Assembly (NCBI GenBank): GCA_049578985.1 | Contig: JBAUMZ010000166.1 | Location: 1 to 33,179 of the forward strand | Length of the DNA: 33,179 nucleotides | Direction of reading: 5' to 3' | Source of the DNA: TH5896 sp049578985 | GTDB lineage: Archaea; Thermoproteota; Nitrososphaeria; Nitrososphaerales; Nitrososphaeraceae | Shown here: positions 8,486-15,992 of the stretch, piece after piece | Layout of the letters: each line of letters begins with the position of its first letter | Position numbering within the stretch: the stretch's first letter is position 1 | Made by a program: the position numbers and the translations under genes | The notes under the pieces: generated by a model | The model's database searches: none | Told to the model about the DNA's origin: nothing | What the model saw: the letters and a program-made list of their open reading frames with translations, nothing else

Positions 8486-8985
8486 TCCTCGATCTTTATC
8501 CTCAAGAGATCAGCGATTGTGTTGTAGTAGTACGGATAAAATGTCTTGAACAGACGCTTTCCAGTCTGTAGCAACACACTCTTACGTGATTTCTTATCCC
8601 ATCGGTGGAGTTTCTTTAGTATGTATGGATCCAAATCAGAAAGATTGATGGTCAGCTCTGGTGTTGGCTTGAATATGGCCACATTGGGGGCTAGATCTAT
8701 AACCTCCTCAGAATATTTAGGAATTTGAAGGGTTTCTCCTCTGTGTTCAATTATGATGGAAGCACTAGCTAGGTTCTGGAATATCATGTCAATAAGCTTC
8801 TCCCTAGTCCATAGTACTTCTGATACTTCTACTCGTGCAGCGATCTTGCTGTTTGAAAACATCGAAGCTTCATCTTCATTCAGAAGACTTAACAAGCGAT
8901 CATGTCTACGAGTAGCTGACTCGACTTCATCTGTGGTAATGATTCTGACATCTGTTGATTTTATACTACTGCTTTTGACGTTCAT
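8482..8985 (-). CDS. Hypothetical protein, upstream partner of the decayed ATPase
   Basis: A 167-residue soluble protein of unknown function. It ends in tgA overlapping the ATG of the next gene (atga, 8482-8485), so the two were translationally coupled. Alternatively they are the N- and C-terminal parts of one ancestral protein separated by a shift. It is mainly helical, with a basic C-terminal part (KKLHRWDKKSRKSVLLQTGK followed by RLFKTFYPYYYNTIADLL). Since the ATPase downstream is inactive, this gene probably has no remaining role even though its own frame is open. No membrane segment or signal peptide is seen. Confidence 0.55.
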   Translation of the reverse strand: MNVKSSSIKSTDVRIITTDEVESATRRHDRLLSLLNEDEASMFSNSKIAARVEVSEVLWTREKLIDMIFQNLASASIIIEHRGETLQIPKYSEEVIDLAPNVAIFKPTPELTINLSDLDPYILKKLHRWDKKSRKSVLLQTGKRLFKTFYPYYYNTIADLLRIKIEE

Positions 8986-9064
8986 TTTGAATTAGTAACT
9001 TGTTAATTTGAAATTGAGTTGGTTGATAAATGAGGTAGTAAGCATGTTGGTTTACTCTATGCAA

Positions 9065-9379
9065 TTACCGCTGGCTTGGTAACATAGCTTCAGATTCCGC
9101 GATTCCCTTGATCCATTCTAACGCAGATTCCATTTCCCTTATCTTCTTATGATCAGAATCAACTTCTGTGACAATTTTATCTAGTAAATTAAGCAGAATT
9201 TCATCCATTGGATCGAGCATCCACAATACTTCGAGTATATTATCGACTTTTACTAGTTCCTCTCCACTAGTTTTATAAATGCCGTTTTGCCATATTTCGA
9301 GACTTTCTGTGTTAATTAGATCCATAGAGTGACCAATGTTAATATTATGTATCTCATATGTTCTCAACACCTGACTCAC
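9065..9379 (-). CDS. Small hypothetical protein
   Basis: A 104-residue acidic protein starting at GTG 9379. An in-frame TAA lies nine codons upstream, so the start is constrained. It is predicted by eye to be mainly helical (DNILEVLWMLDPMDEILLNL, then a charged helix with ESALEWIKGIAESE). It lies 79 bp upstream of the 8985 gene on the same strand and may belong to the same degraded element. Not recognised. Confidence 0.5.
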   Translation of the reverse strand: MSQVLRTYEIHNINIGHSMDLINTESLEIWQNGIYKTSGEELVKVDNILEVLWMLDPMDEILLNLLDKIVTEVDSDHKKIREMESALEWIKGIAESEAMLPSQR

Positions 9380-9612
9380 AGAGTTGACTTCTCCAGTTTA
9401 AACATGGCAAATAACTTTGTTACTACTTTGTTTGCTAATGACTTTGTTCGAACAGGGAACAAGAATCTACTCAAATCACTAATAAGCGATCAGTACTACG
9501 ATAGGAATTAGTAAGATACAGAGCGAGCGTGATTAGTGAGATCAGAAAAAGTAGGGTATTCAGGCACGTGTTCAAATATTCCAGACCTGGTAGTAGTCTG
9601 TGCTTTATAATG

Positions 9613-10614
9613 TCAGGGTGGCGTAGGGTTATCAGTGGAAGGACGAACTGGTTGATATGCATTTATTCGCTGCAAGGAAATAGCATGATTATCATCCAAT
9701 GCACCGACGCCCAGACTAAGATTTCTTATAGTGATGTCAAGACTTTGTCTTTCTGTCGTATTTAACGAATATTCCCTTGACAGAATGTCTTTAACCTGTG
9801 TATCGGGATCCACGGTCTCATTTGTCCTTATAGGTACCGTGATACTGAGTGGTTTGGAAATTATTTCTGGGGGCAATTTTCCATTCATATCCTGTCTATT
9901 TATGGTGTACTCTACAAGTTGCAATACGATCTCCCTACTAGGTACCTTTAGGGCATTCACGGTATAGACAGCATCAACACTCAGTACGTTAGTACTCGGT
10001 TCACTTGTTGCTTCTCCTGAAGGTTGAGATAAGACTACCCCCGTGGAGGAGGAGGATATTGCAGCTTGGATAGATGGGTCTAGATCAATGCTTATGGTGG
10101 AGACTCCTTCAGTGAATCTATCAACACCTTCAGTAGTATTGGAATGTAGCGCAAAAGAAGGAACAAAATTCTTGCAGCTTAGGCTAAGTGAATCCCCGGG
10201 CGCTAAAGTTTGCAGTCTGTAACTTGTGTCGGCAGTAAAAGGGCTGGAAGATCCACTAGAAACTTTGTTCAATTGAATTGTTGAAGAGGGAACTGCATTC
10301 CAAAGAAAAGAGATTGAATACGGCTGTCTGTTGAAAATATTTATGTCTGAATTATAGTGTCCTGGCCTAAGAGGACCGTCTTCGCCAACAATTGTACCAC
10401 AGAAATACCGGGCGTTATATTCTATACTTCCAGGACCGGTGTCCAGATTAGCCGAAGTCGAAGACGTCAATGTTTTGTTGTCTAATGTTGCAAACGCGTT
10501 GTTATGCCATCTTGTCTGATCGGAATATAAATCAATAAAAATAAATGTGCAAACAATAATTATATTTGGCAGCAAGATGATACTCACCGATGTTAACTTC
10601 GATGCAGATTCCAT
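9613..10614 (-). CDS. Secreted hypothetical protein
   Basis: The frame opens at 10686, but ATG 10614 is the likely start. It gives MESASKLTSVSIILLPNIII, a hydrophobic signal or anchor segment, and an AT box (taataaatt near 10662-10670) lies between the two candidates. The mature protein of about 300 residues is Ser/Thr/Asn-rich and beta-type, with a Cys pair (about residues 70 and 150). The C-terminal half has regular strand patterns (EIVLQLVEYTINRQDMNGKL). It should be extracellular or surface-bound. The frame ends PSTDNPTPP. Just beyond, another frame holds a strongly hydrophobic helix (NTLLFLISLITLALYL), so a C-terminal membrane anchor may have been lost by a frameshift. Function unknown. 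Confidence 0.65.
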   Translation of the reverse strand: MESASKLTSVSIILLPNIIIVCTFIFIDLYSDQTRWHNNAFATLDNKTLTSSTSANLDTGPGSIEYNARYFCGTIVGEDGPLRPGHYNSDINIFNRQPYSISFLWNAVPSSTIQLNKVSSGSSSPFTADTSYRLQTLAPGDSLSLSCKNFVPSFALHSNTTEGVDRFTEGVSTISIDLDPSIQAAISSSSTGVVLSQPSGEATSEPSTNVLSVDAVYTVNALKVPSREIVLQLVEYTINRQDMNGKLPPEIISKPLSITVPIRTNETVDPDTQVKDILSREYSLNTTERQSLDITIRNLSLGVGALDDNHAISLQRINAYQPVRPSTDNPTPP

Positions 10615-10686
10615 TGTTATTTTTGGTCTCCCATTCACAAACCCTGGCCGAATTCGACTCAATTTATTACCCTGCAGTAGTAGCAC

Positions 10687-11068
10687 AATAAGTAACTAAA
10701 AATCTTTCGAGCTGGTATTTTATTGCACGAATTGCTATCACACGAGTGCTGTATTCGTGGTCCTCGACTACCCTTAATTGTTATGTTGTAGTTGCTATTG
10801 ACAAACCATGGCCTAACGTACTTTTTTTTGTGTTGGTACTCAAGCGTCCTTCTGTTTCTATGGACAGTTCTGTCCACCCTCGCCGCATACACCCGGGTTT
10901 TCGATCACTTCACTGGGATGCGGTGGTTCATCTGACAGAGCGCGAGATACCCAGATTCTCCAGCACCTTCTAGTTCCTTACTTGATCATAACGTGGATAT
11001 GATCAATCATACGGCTAGGAGGAATGCCGCCCCACCTTCATATTAGCATCTTATCCAAAGACCAATCT
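10687..11068. other. Intergenic region with an operator-like palindrome
   Basis: Divergent promoter region between the secreted protein (minus) and the small exported protein (plus). Apart from the inverted repeat at 10982-11006 and an aggagga directly before an alternative ATG at 11024, no gene or RNA is seen. Confidence 0.45.
10982..11006. promoter_or_regulatory. Inverted repeat, possible operator
   Basis: Nine-base arms ttgatcata and tatgatcaa separated by 7 bp form a perfect dyad, 62 bp upstream of the preferred start of the small exported protein. The size and symmetry suit a dimeric helix-turn-helix or ribbon-helix-helix repressor. No regulator is assigned. Confidence 0.4.
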
Positions 11069-11359
11069 ATGTACTACGACGTCTTGACAGCTTTCTTGGT
11101 ATGCAGTGTTTTTGTTATTTGTTTGTTGTTTATTCCGAGCAGCCTTAGCGCTTCTAAAGGTATTGTTGTTGAGTCGGGCGAAGCTGTCAGTCCCAAAGAC
11201 CTTGACACTAATAAATCCGTTTACAACAATAGTGACAATAATAACACGTTTGTCGTTCCTTATCTAAATCCTTTAGGAGAAGAGGAATATAGCGAGCTTA
11301 AAGAGAGAGCTAGTCTTGCAGGTGAGGAATGTGACCACATTAGAGCTACCGTCGCTTGA
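11069..11359 (+). CDS. Small exported or membrane-anchored hypothetical protein
   Basis: The frame opens at 11024, but ATG 11069 gives MYYDVLTAFLVCSVFVICLL, a typical signal or anchor helix ending near FIPSSLSASKG. The remaining 65 residues or so are polar and Asn/Ser/Glu-rich (KSVYNNSDNNNTFVVPYLNP), with one Cys near the end (GEECDHIRATVA). An ATG at 11024 follows aggagga with almost no spacing and would place 15 polar residues before the hydrophobic helix, so it is less likely. Function unknown; probably extracytoplasmic. Confidence 0.6.
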   Translation: MYYDVLTAFLVCSVFVICLLFIPSSLSASKGIVVESGEAVSPKDLDTNKSVYNNSDNNNTFVVPYLNPLGEEEYSELKERASLAGEECDHIRATVA

Positions 11360-11369
11360 GAGCAAGTAA

Positions 11370-11576
11370 CTATCTTACTGCAAAGTACAGACTAAATAAT
11401 ATCATTCGCTTCTCCCCTAATACCATGGTACTATTAATAGTGCGATCTAAAGAAATGCTAATCTTTCGTTCACCATCCGAATCTGATGATCCGAAAGTAT
11501 CGATTAAATGAAATATTGGCGGATCATCCTTTGAGTCTACTCTTCAAGAAACTTCAGACAAGAGTATTAACCACAT
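11370..11576 (-). pseudogene. Possible decayed gene with in-frame TGA
   Basis: ATG 11576 gives MWLILLSEVS, then TGA 11544-11546, then an open frame of 57 codons in the same frame (RVDSKDDPPIFHLIDTFGSS, then ERKISISLDRTINSTMVLGE) to TAG 11370. The second part reads well as protein. A hydrophobic stretch in the same frame lies upstream of the ATG. No family recognised; low confidence because the strand cannot be settled by eye. Confidence 0.3.
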
Positions 11577-11722
11577 ACAATACTGAAAAAATGTCAGTAG
11601 CAGTCTCGTTTCTACCACAATGAACGACAAAAATCTGCGCTTCCGATATACTTTAGTATACTCACTTCATACATCGATACAATCAAAGATAATTCAAAGG
11701 GTTCCAAGCTCTGCCAGTTAAA

Positions 11723-12004
11723 TTATCTACTGCAATTACATATGAGCTGAGTTATAGCTAACGTACAAATCCTAAGCGAACCAAGCATATTTTTATACGA
11801 ACGAAAGCAGTTTCTTTCCTCGTCCACTTCGTACTTGAAGACACCGACCAAATTATTGAAGGATAATAACTTCCCTCCAGAAGCTGCACGAATTGATAAT
11901 GATCCAAGGAAGCTTATCTTTTCAGGGCCTGTAAACTCCCTATTCCGCAACCTGTCCAAGTTGCCATCAGCCAGATCCCGGAGCAATATGAGGTCCAGTT
12001 GCAC
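11723..12004 (-). CDS. Doubtful hypothetical ORF
   Basis: A GTG-started frame of 93 residues (VQLDLILLRDLADGNLDRLR...). The first 60 residues look coding (Leu/Asp/Arg pattern), whereas the last 30 are Cys-rich and less convincing. That suggests either a frameshifted remnant or chance. The opposite strand also has a 68-codon frame here. No promoter or family recognised. Confidence 0.25.
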   Translation of the reverse strand: MQLDLILLRDLADGNLDRLRNREFTGPEKISFLGSLSIRAASGGKLLSFNNLVGVFKYEVDEERNCFRSYKNMLGSLRICTLAITQLICNCSR

Positions 12005-12104
12005 TGTGCACGATGAATGCTGTCTATCTCTAAAACTATAATACTCGAAAACTTATTTCGAGGCACCGGCTCGTCATATCTGTCTAAATGATCTACCTTT
12101 GACT

Positions 12105-12281
12105 CTACTGTTGATACTGTCGTTTTGGCATTATCGCAAAACGCTGCCGGTCAAGCCACATATTAATTGCTTCTTCCAGCGCTTTGCTGATGTTCCCTTT
12201 CTTCATCCCTTTGTAATAGGCAACCGCTTCCCTAAATTTAGCTTCTATTTCATCGCTGATTACGACATTCATTTTCCCCAT
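12105..12281 (-). CDS. Ribbon-helix-helix DNA-binding protein (antitoxin-like)
   Basis: ATG 12281 gives a 58-residue protein. MNVVISDEIEAKFREAVAYY shows the N-terminal strand (NVVIS) and first helix, and KGNISKALEEAINMWLDRQR the second helix, the order found in CopG/Arc/VapB-type ribbon-helix-helix proteins. As a dimer it would insert paired strands into the major groove. Antitoxins of VapBC and other systems often look like this, but no toxin gene follows, so it may be a free regulator or an orphan antitoxin. A 28-bp tandem repeat just upstream (12347-12400) is a candidate site for autoregulation. Alternative starts exist at 12296 (the frame's first codon) and at the internal Met 9 (12272). 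Confidence 0.7.
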   Translation of the reverse strand: MGKMNVVISDEIEAKFREAVAYYKGMKKGNISKALEEAINMWLDRQRFAIMPKRQYQQ

Positions 12282-12346
12282 CAGAGAACACAACATCCGG
12301 TATTACAAGCCCCCTTATCTGCTTGCCTATGCAGCGTCCCCAATAC

Positions 12347-12400
12347 ATCTCTCTATTTGGAAAGATGTCTCTATATCTCTCTATTTGGAAAGATGTCTCT
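12347..12400. repeat. Tandem direct repeat, two 26-bp copies with 28-bp period
   Basis: The 26-mer beginning atctctctatttggaaag is present twice without mismatch (12347-12372 and 12375-12400), separated by 2 bp. It lies 66 bp upstream of the ribbon-helix-helix gene start. A period of 28 bp is near 2.7 helical turns. It could be a tandem operator or simply a recent duplication. Confidence 0.85.
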
Positions 12401-12537
12401 GGTTTTGAAATTTCGGAGATGAACTATGCGTGCGTAAGTATGAGATATACATCGAATTTTTCCCATGTCTGCTTTATACAATGCACAGTATAGCACTATG
12501 TGGCAGTGGTTATATGAACGAATTATATTATTAAGGT

Positions 12538-13062
12538 ATGGATACGTTTCAGGGTAAGACGTGGATGTGCGCAACCTGTGGCACGGGATTTACCAGAAGA
12601 ACAAGTGCTCGGAGGCATAATGATCGACTGCATGGCAGACAGGCATTCATCATCCGACCCACCGAGTACGTAATTGGGCGACTAAGCGGACGATTGCCTT
12701 CTCCTCAAGACCCCTTGAGTTACAGACGTTCTGGAATGTACCGTTTGCATAACGAGCCACAAATGGTCGCTCACGACACGCATGCCAAGAACGACTCCTA
12801 TGATTCTGCACAAAGCACCTATAGTCCTGGTCCAGGAACAGGGCCTAAATCCACCGAGAGGTGGGCCTCCACTTCAACCGACAAACTGATTCTAAACACC
12901 AAACTGAATGAACTGGCAATTCTCCTCAATAGAAATTGCACGCCAAAAGATGCGAGATTATTTCTATTGGGTGTTACTATGAACGTGAATGCCGGGAAAG
13001 TTGATATCTTGGATGCATATCTGAGTCTATTCCGTACATTAGACAGACGTAGACGAACTTAG
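12538..13062 (+). CDS. C2H2 zinc-finger protein
   Basis: A 174-residue protein with one classical C2H2 finger at the N-terminus: Cys11-x2-Cys14-x12-His27-x4-His32, with a basic helix (RRTSARRHNDRLH) and the usual aromatic before it (TWMC) and Phe at GFTRR. A flexible Pro/Ser/Thr-rich linker follows (about 60-115). Then comes a helical C-terminal domain (KLNELAILLNRNCTPKDARL) ending in Arg-rich LFRTLDRRRRT. Single-finger proteins of this kind are known in Nitrososphaerales and presumably bind nucleic acid. ATG 12538 directly follows an AT-rich tract (attatattattaagg) consistent with a nearby promoter. No operon partner. Confidence 0.75.
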   Translation: MDTFQGKTWMCATCGTGFTRRTSARRHNDRLHGRQAFIIRPTEYVIGRLSGRLPSPQDPLSYRRSGMYRLHNEPQMVAHDTHAKNDSYDSAQSTYSPGPGTGPKSTERWASTSTDKLILNTKLNELAILLNRNCTPKDARLFLLGVTMNVNAGKVDILDAYLSLFRTLDRRRRT

Positions 13063-13417
13063 AAAAAGTACGACGCCATGGCAACTCGTTTGCATAGAAC
13101 GCCCATCAAGAGATAGAGAAATAAGAATCTAATAAAGTAGGGAATTGTAAATTGGGATTCAATAGATCAGGTTTCAAACTTGGGTGGGGTTTTATCATTC
13201 TTTGGACTGTGACAAGCAAAAATTATCAAAGGATGGAGCTACTTTTCCACAATGAATTGCTAATCGAAGAAATGAATCTAACTTTTAATATTGTGCTATC
13301 CAATAGTTTTGTTAACACCTTCGTCAAGATTTCGGTCCTAATTAAGGATTCAATTCATAGCCATTAAATTTCTACATCGAAGATTAATGAAGTAACGATC
13401 AGAGTTCTAGTTCACGA
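13063..13417. other. Gene-free stretch
   Basis: The plus-strand frame at 13152-13367 has poor composition and no support. No RNA, repeat or convincing remnant is seen. Confidence 0.4.
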
Positions 13418-13501
13418 TCAATTTATTACCAAGTCTTCTAAAATATAGTCAGGCTTAATCGCTGCTTTCTCATACACCAAATAGTCGTCATCTTCGTTCT
13501 C
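13418..13501 (-). other. In-frame coding extension after the helicase stop
   Basis: Directly after the helicase stop (TAG 13502-13504) the same frame stays open for 27 codons: ENEDDDYLVYEKAAIKPDYI, then LEDLVIN, ending at TGA 13418-13420. The sequence is clearly protein-like (acidic, then amphipathic). It is probably the original C-terminus of the helicase, now cut off by a nonsense mutation. Confidence 0.55.
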
Positions 13502-14899
13502 CTATCCTTTTTTGGTACTTTGATTAATTCTAGTTAGAGCTTTCTTCCTTCTTTCGCTAGTACCGGTTTCACGAGTATTTAATGATATGATTTCGATCAG
13601 TTTGGCTTTTTGATCGTGATCGCTAGTCTTTGCCAGCTTTGGTCTCAAAAGCCTACCGAGTCTTTGAATATATTCTCTTCCACTCCCTGTACCGCTAACT
13701 ATGATGCCCAGTTTTGCGTCAGGAACATCCACTCCTTCATCCAATACTTTCGATGTAACTATGGCCAAGTAACGTCCTTCTTTGAAACCTAGTAGGACAT
13801 CCTTTCTTTCCAATTTGTCTGTTCTATGAGTTATCGCAGGAATCAAAAATTCATTGGCAATTGAATAAACCAAGCTGTTGTGTTGAGTAAAAATTATAGT
13901 CTTAACACCGCCATTCTCAGCTAGAATAGTCCGCAATTCCTCTAACTTTGATTTACTGTTCAAGGCTGTATCCATTGCCTTATTTCTAGCTAGCAAGGCT
14001 TCGCGGGCTATCCTATTCTTTGTCGACATCATAATTAACCTTCTAAATGAGCCATGATAGTTCATCCGAATTCCCAGTTTCTTAAGGCATAGTTGGTACG
14101 TTCCGATGTTCTTCTCATATTCGTTCTGCTCATGAGGGGTCAATTCGACGTGCATCCTCTTGATTTCATAAGAAGCAAGATGTTTACTCTTAGCAAGCTC
14201 GGTTGGGCGGATCTCGAAGACCACCCCACCACCAACTAATTTTGGAAAGTCCATATGTAATTTATCTTCCCTTTCAATCGTTGCTGTAAGACCTAACCTG
14301 TATGGGGCTGCGAATTGTTCAGCTATAGATCTGTAGCCTGGAGCGGCCAGATGATGCACTTCATCGAATATTACAAAAGAGAATCTGTTGCCAAGACTTG
14401 GTGCTCTGATGTATGCGGAGTCATACGTAGCAACAGTAATTGCCTCTATTTCTTCGGATCCGCCACCTAGATTTCCGACGGCGGTATTTGTTACGTGGCT
14501 TGATAATACTTCAGTCCATTGATACATTAGATCTAATGTAGGTACTACTACCAGCACTGCAGAGTTGACAGTTTCAATAGATTTGATTCCTAATATCGTC
14601 TTTCCCGCACCAGTTGGAAGTACAATACAGCCTCTCATACCCACTGTTATCCATCTATTCAACGCCTTTTGCTGATAATCCCTCAACGAAACATCTTTCA
14701 TTGTGAAATGAGGAGAAGGTATGAGTTCGAATACCTGGTCGGTGTATTCTATGTTGCTTTCGCGCAGATAGTGAATGATATCGTAGTAGTTTAATGCTTG
14801 TGCTCTGAGAAAATTGGTTCGAGGGTCTAGTGTAGCGAATGGGATATGCATTAGTCCCTTTATTACAATTGTCCCTCTATCATATGATAACCAAACCAT
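13502..14899 (-). CDS. XPB/Rad25-type superfamily 2 DNA helicase
   Basis: A 465-residue ATP-dependent DNA helicase. An N-terminal damage-recognition-like domain (1-70) precedes RecA domain 1, with Q-like LRDYQQKAL, Walker A PTGAGKT (95-101), DEVHH (179-183) and the TAT motif (205-207). RecA domain 2 carries KTIIFTQHNS, SKVLDEGVDVPDA and the arginine-finger motif REYIQRLGRLLRP. This is the archaeal XPB pattern. The family opens DNA in repair and possibly transcription, often with the nuclease Bax1; no bax1 gene is adjacent here. The motifs are intact, but the frame ends at TAG 13502 and continues for 27 good codons beyond it, so the last residues may be missing. ATG 14899 is followed by a normal N-terminus. 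Confidence 0.9.
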   Translation of the reverse strand: MVWLSYDRGTIVIKGLMHIPFATLDPRTNFLRAQALNYYDIIHYLRESNIEYTDQVFELIPSPHFTMKDVSLRDYQQKALNRWITVGMRGCIVLPTGAGKTILGIKSIETVNSAVLVVVPTLDLMYQWTEVLSSHVTNTAVGNLGGGSEEIEAITVATYDSAYIRAPSLGNRFSFVIFDEVHHLAAPGYRSIAEQFAAPYRLGLTATIEREDKLHMDFPKLVGGGVVFEIRPTELAKSKHLASYEIKRMHVELTPHEQNEYEKNIGTYQLCLKKLGIRMNYHGSFRRLIMMSTKNRIAREALLARNKAMDTALNSKSKLEELRTILAENGGVKTIIFTQHNSLVYSIANEFLIPAITHRTDKLERKDVLLGFKEGRYLAIVTSKVLDEGVDVPDAKLGIIVSGTGSGREYIQRLGRLLRPKLAKTSDHDQKAKLIEIISLNTRETGTSERRKKALTRINQSTKKG

Positions 14900-15269
14900 A
14901 TGTTTACTCTATATGAATCGAGTTCGACTAATAATGATTAAGACGTTTCTATGATGAGACTGGCCAAATAGATAGGTTCAAACTTTTTGTCACTAGCGAT
15001 ATTTCACTCTCAGCCAGGACCGAGTCAGACTAGACTGTCTATCATCTGAGTAGCATGTGAACTATTAAACATCCTTTTTTTATAGGGATCCCATAGTTTG
15101 AAAATAGAAAATAATTTCACCCAGTAATGCGAAAAAGTTTATACCAATCATATTTCAGCTAAAATAAATGCCTTGATTTCTAGATACCAGCTGCTACTAT
15201 ACTGAGGAGCATCTCGTGAAACAGCACCCGACAGTGTTGGTGTGGCTGTCATAAATACGTGATACAACT
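14900..15269. other. Gene-free stretch
   Basis: Nothing supported. It contains an AT-rich tttttttatagggatcccat segment and a tttata element near 15138 that could be promoter sequence, but no gene start is near enough to confirm it. Confidence 0.35.
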
Positions 15270-15455
15270 ATGGGCAGATATTACGCATTCTTGAGGCACA
15301 TACTAGAGGTGCTGTTCAAAAATGGAATACAAGTGGCTGAAATTTATAGGGCACATGCATTCGAAAAACATTTCTGGGATTTCATCAGAGAAAAGACAGC
15401 TGAAATTGGCGAAGGAAAGGCAACAATGTCTAGTCCAGTAACAGTCACCCCCTGA
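15270..15455 (+). CDS. Small hypothetical protein (uncertain)
   Basis: A 61-residue frame from ATG 15270 (MGRYYAFLRHILEVLFKNGI...). It forms amphipathic helices with regular charge pattern (AFEKHFWDFIREKTAEIGEG) and ends in a polar tail. Codon composition in the second half looks coding. There is no clear promoter at leaderless distance and no family is recognised, so a chance frame or a remnant is possible. Confidence 0.4.
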   Translation: MGRYYAFLRHILEVLFKNGIQVAEIYRAHAFEKHFWDFIREKTAEIGEGKATMSSPVTVTP

Positions 15456-15646
15456 GTGTGAATACAGAAATAAAGATAGCGAGCAGATAATGCGGCTGGG
15501 CATTCCATATTTGTAAATCTTTAATACTTTTTTGTATACAGACCTAACACCTGGGCCAGTCTAACTTGAGATCAAGATTCTGAATTGTAATTGTGTGCGA
15601 ACTAAAGGATAGCTAATGTTGTAAACTGCAATTACGAAACCACAAT

Positions 15647-15845
15647 ATGTCGGACGGATTAATTGAATTATTCTTCCTCAAGAAAACCAAGTGTCACTAC
15701 TACTTGCTTACTCGGCTTAGCAAAGGACAACTAGCCTATATTAATAGTGGAACCATCCATGGGTCCGAGAGATCTCATCTTTAGGAGGGCTACAGATACT
15801 GGAAACCCTGTTGCTTTTCTGGTGGACAAGGAATGGGGCGGATAA
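15647..15845 (+). pseudogene. Frameshifted small gene of unknown function
   Basis: ATG 15647 gives MSDGLIELFFLKKTKCHYYL, then TRLSKGQLAYINSGTIHGSE and a stop at 15782-15784. In another frame the sequence goes on as FRRATDTGNPVAFLVDKEWG to TAA 15843-15845. Joined, the protein has about 65 residues with no gap in sense. The length (one base too many) fits a single-base insertion near 15776-15784. Not recognised. Confidence 0.5.
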
Positions 15846-15992
15846 TTCATAAGTTTAAATGCATTGACTTTAGAAATTAGGAAATATGATTCAAACAAAA
15901 ATTGTTTCCTATTTTCCTTGTCGAGCTTCAGCAAACCTCAAATTGGGCGCTTCGGTGCGAAATCATCTTAAGTAACAGACGGCTCCTTTTTA

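Noticed and set aside
8246..8995. Several plus-strand ORFs (60-93 codons) across the ATPase region
   Set aside because: They mirror the minus-strand coding blocks, which carry recognisable ATPase motifs.
13152..13367. 71-codon plus-strand ORF
   Set aside because: Low-quality hydrophobic sequence in an AT-rich gap; no start signal and no family.
8216..13504. Programmed readthrough of TAG (for example pyrrolysine) at 8216 and 13502
   Set aside because: Other genes in the window show the same pattern with TAA and TGA, and with frameshifts. No suppressor tRNA or pyrrolysine gene is present. Decay explains all cases with fewer assumptions.
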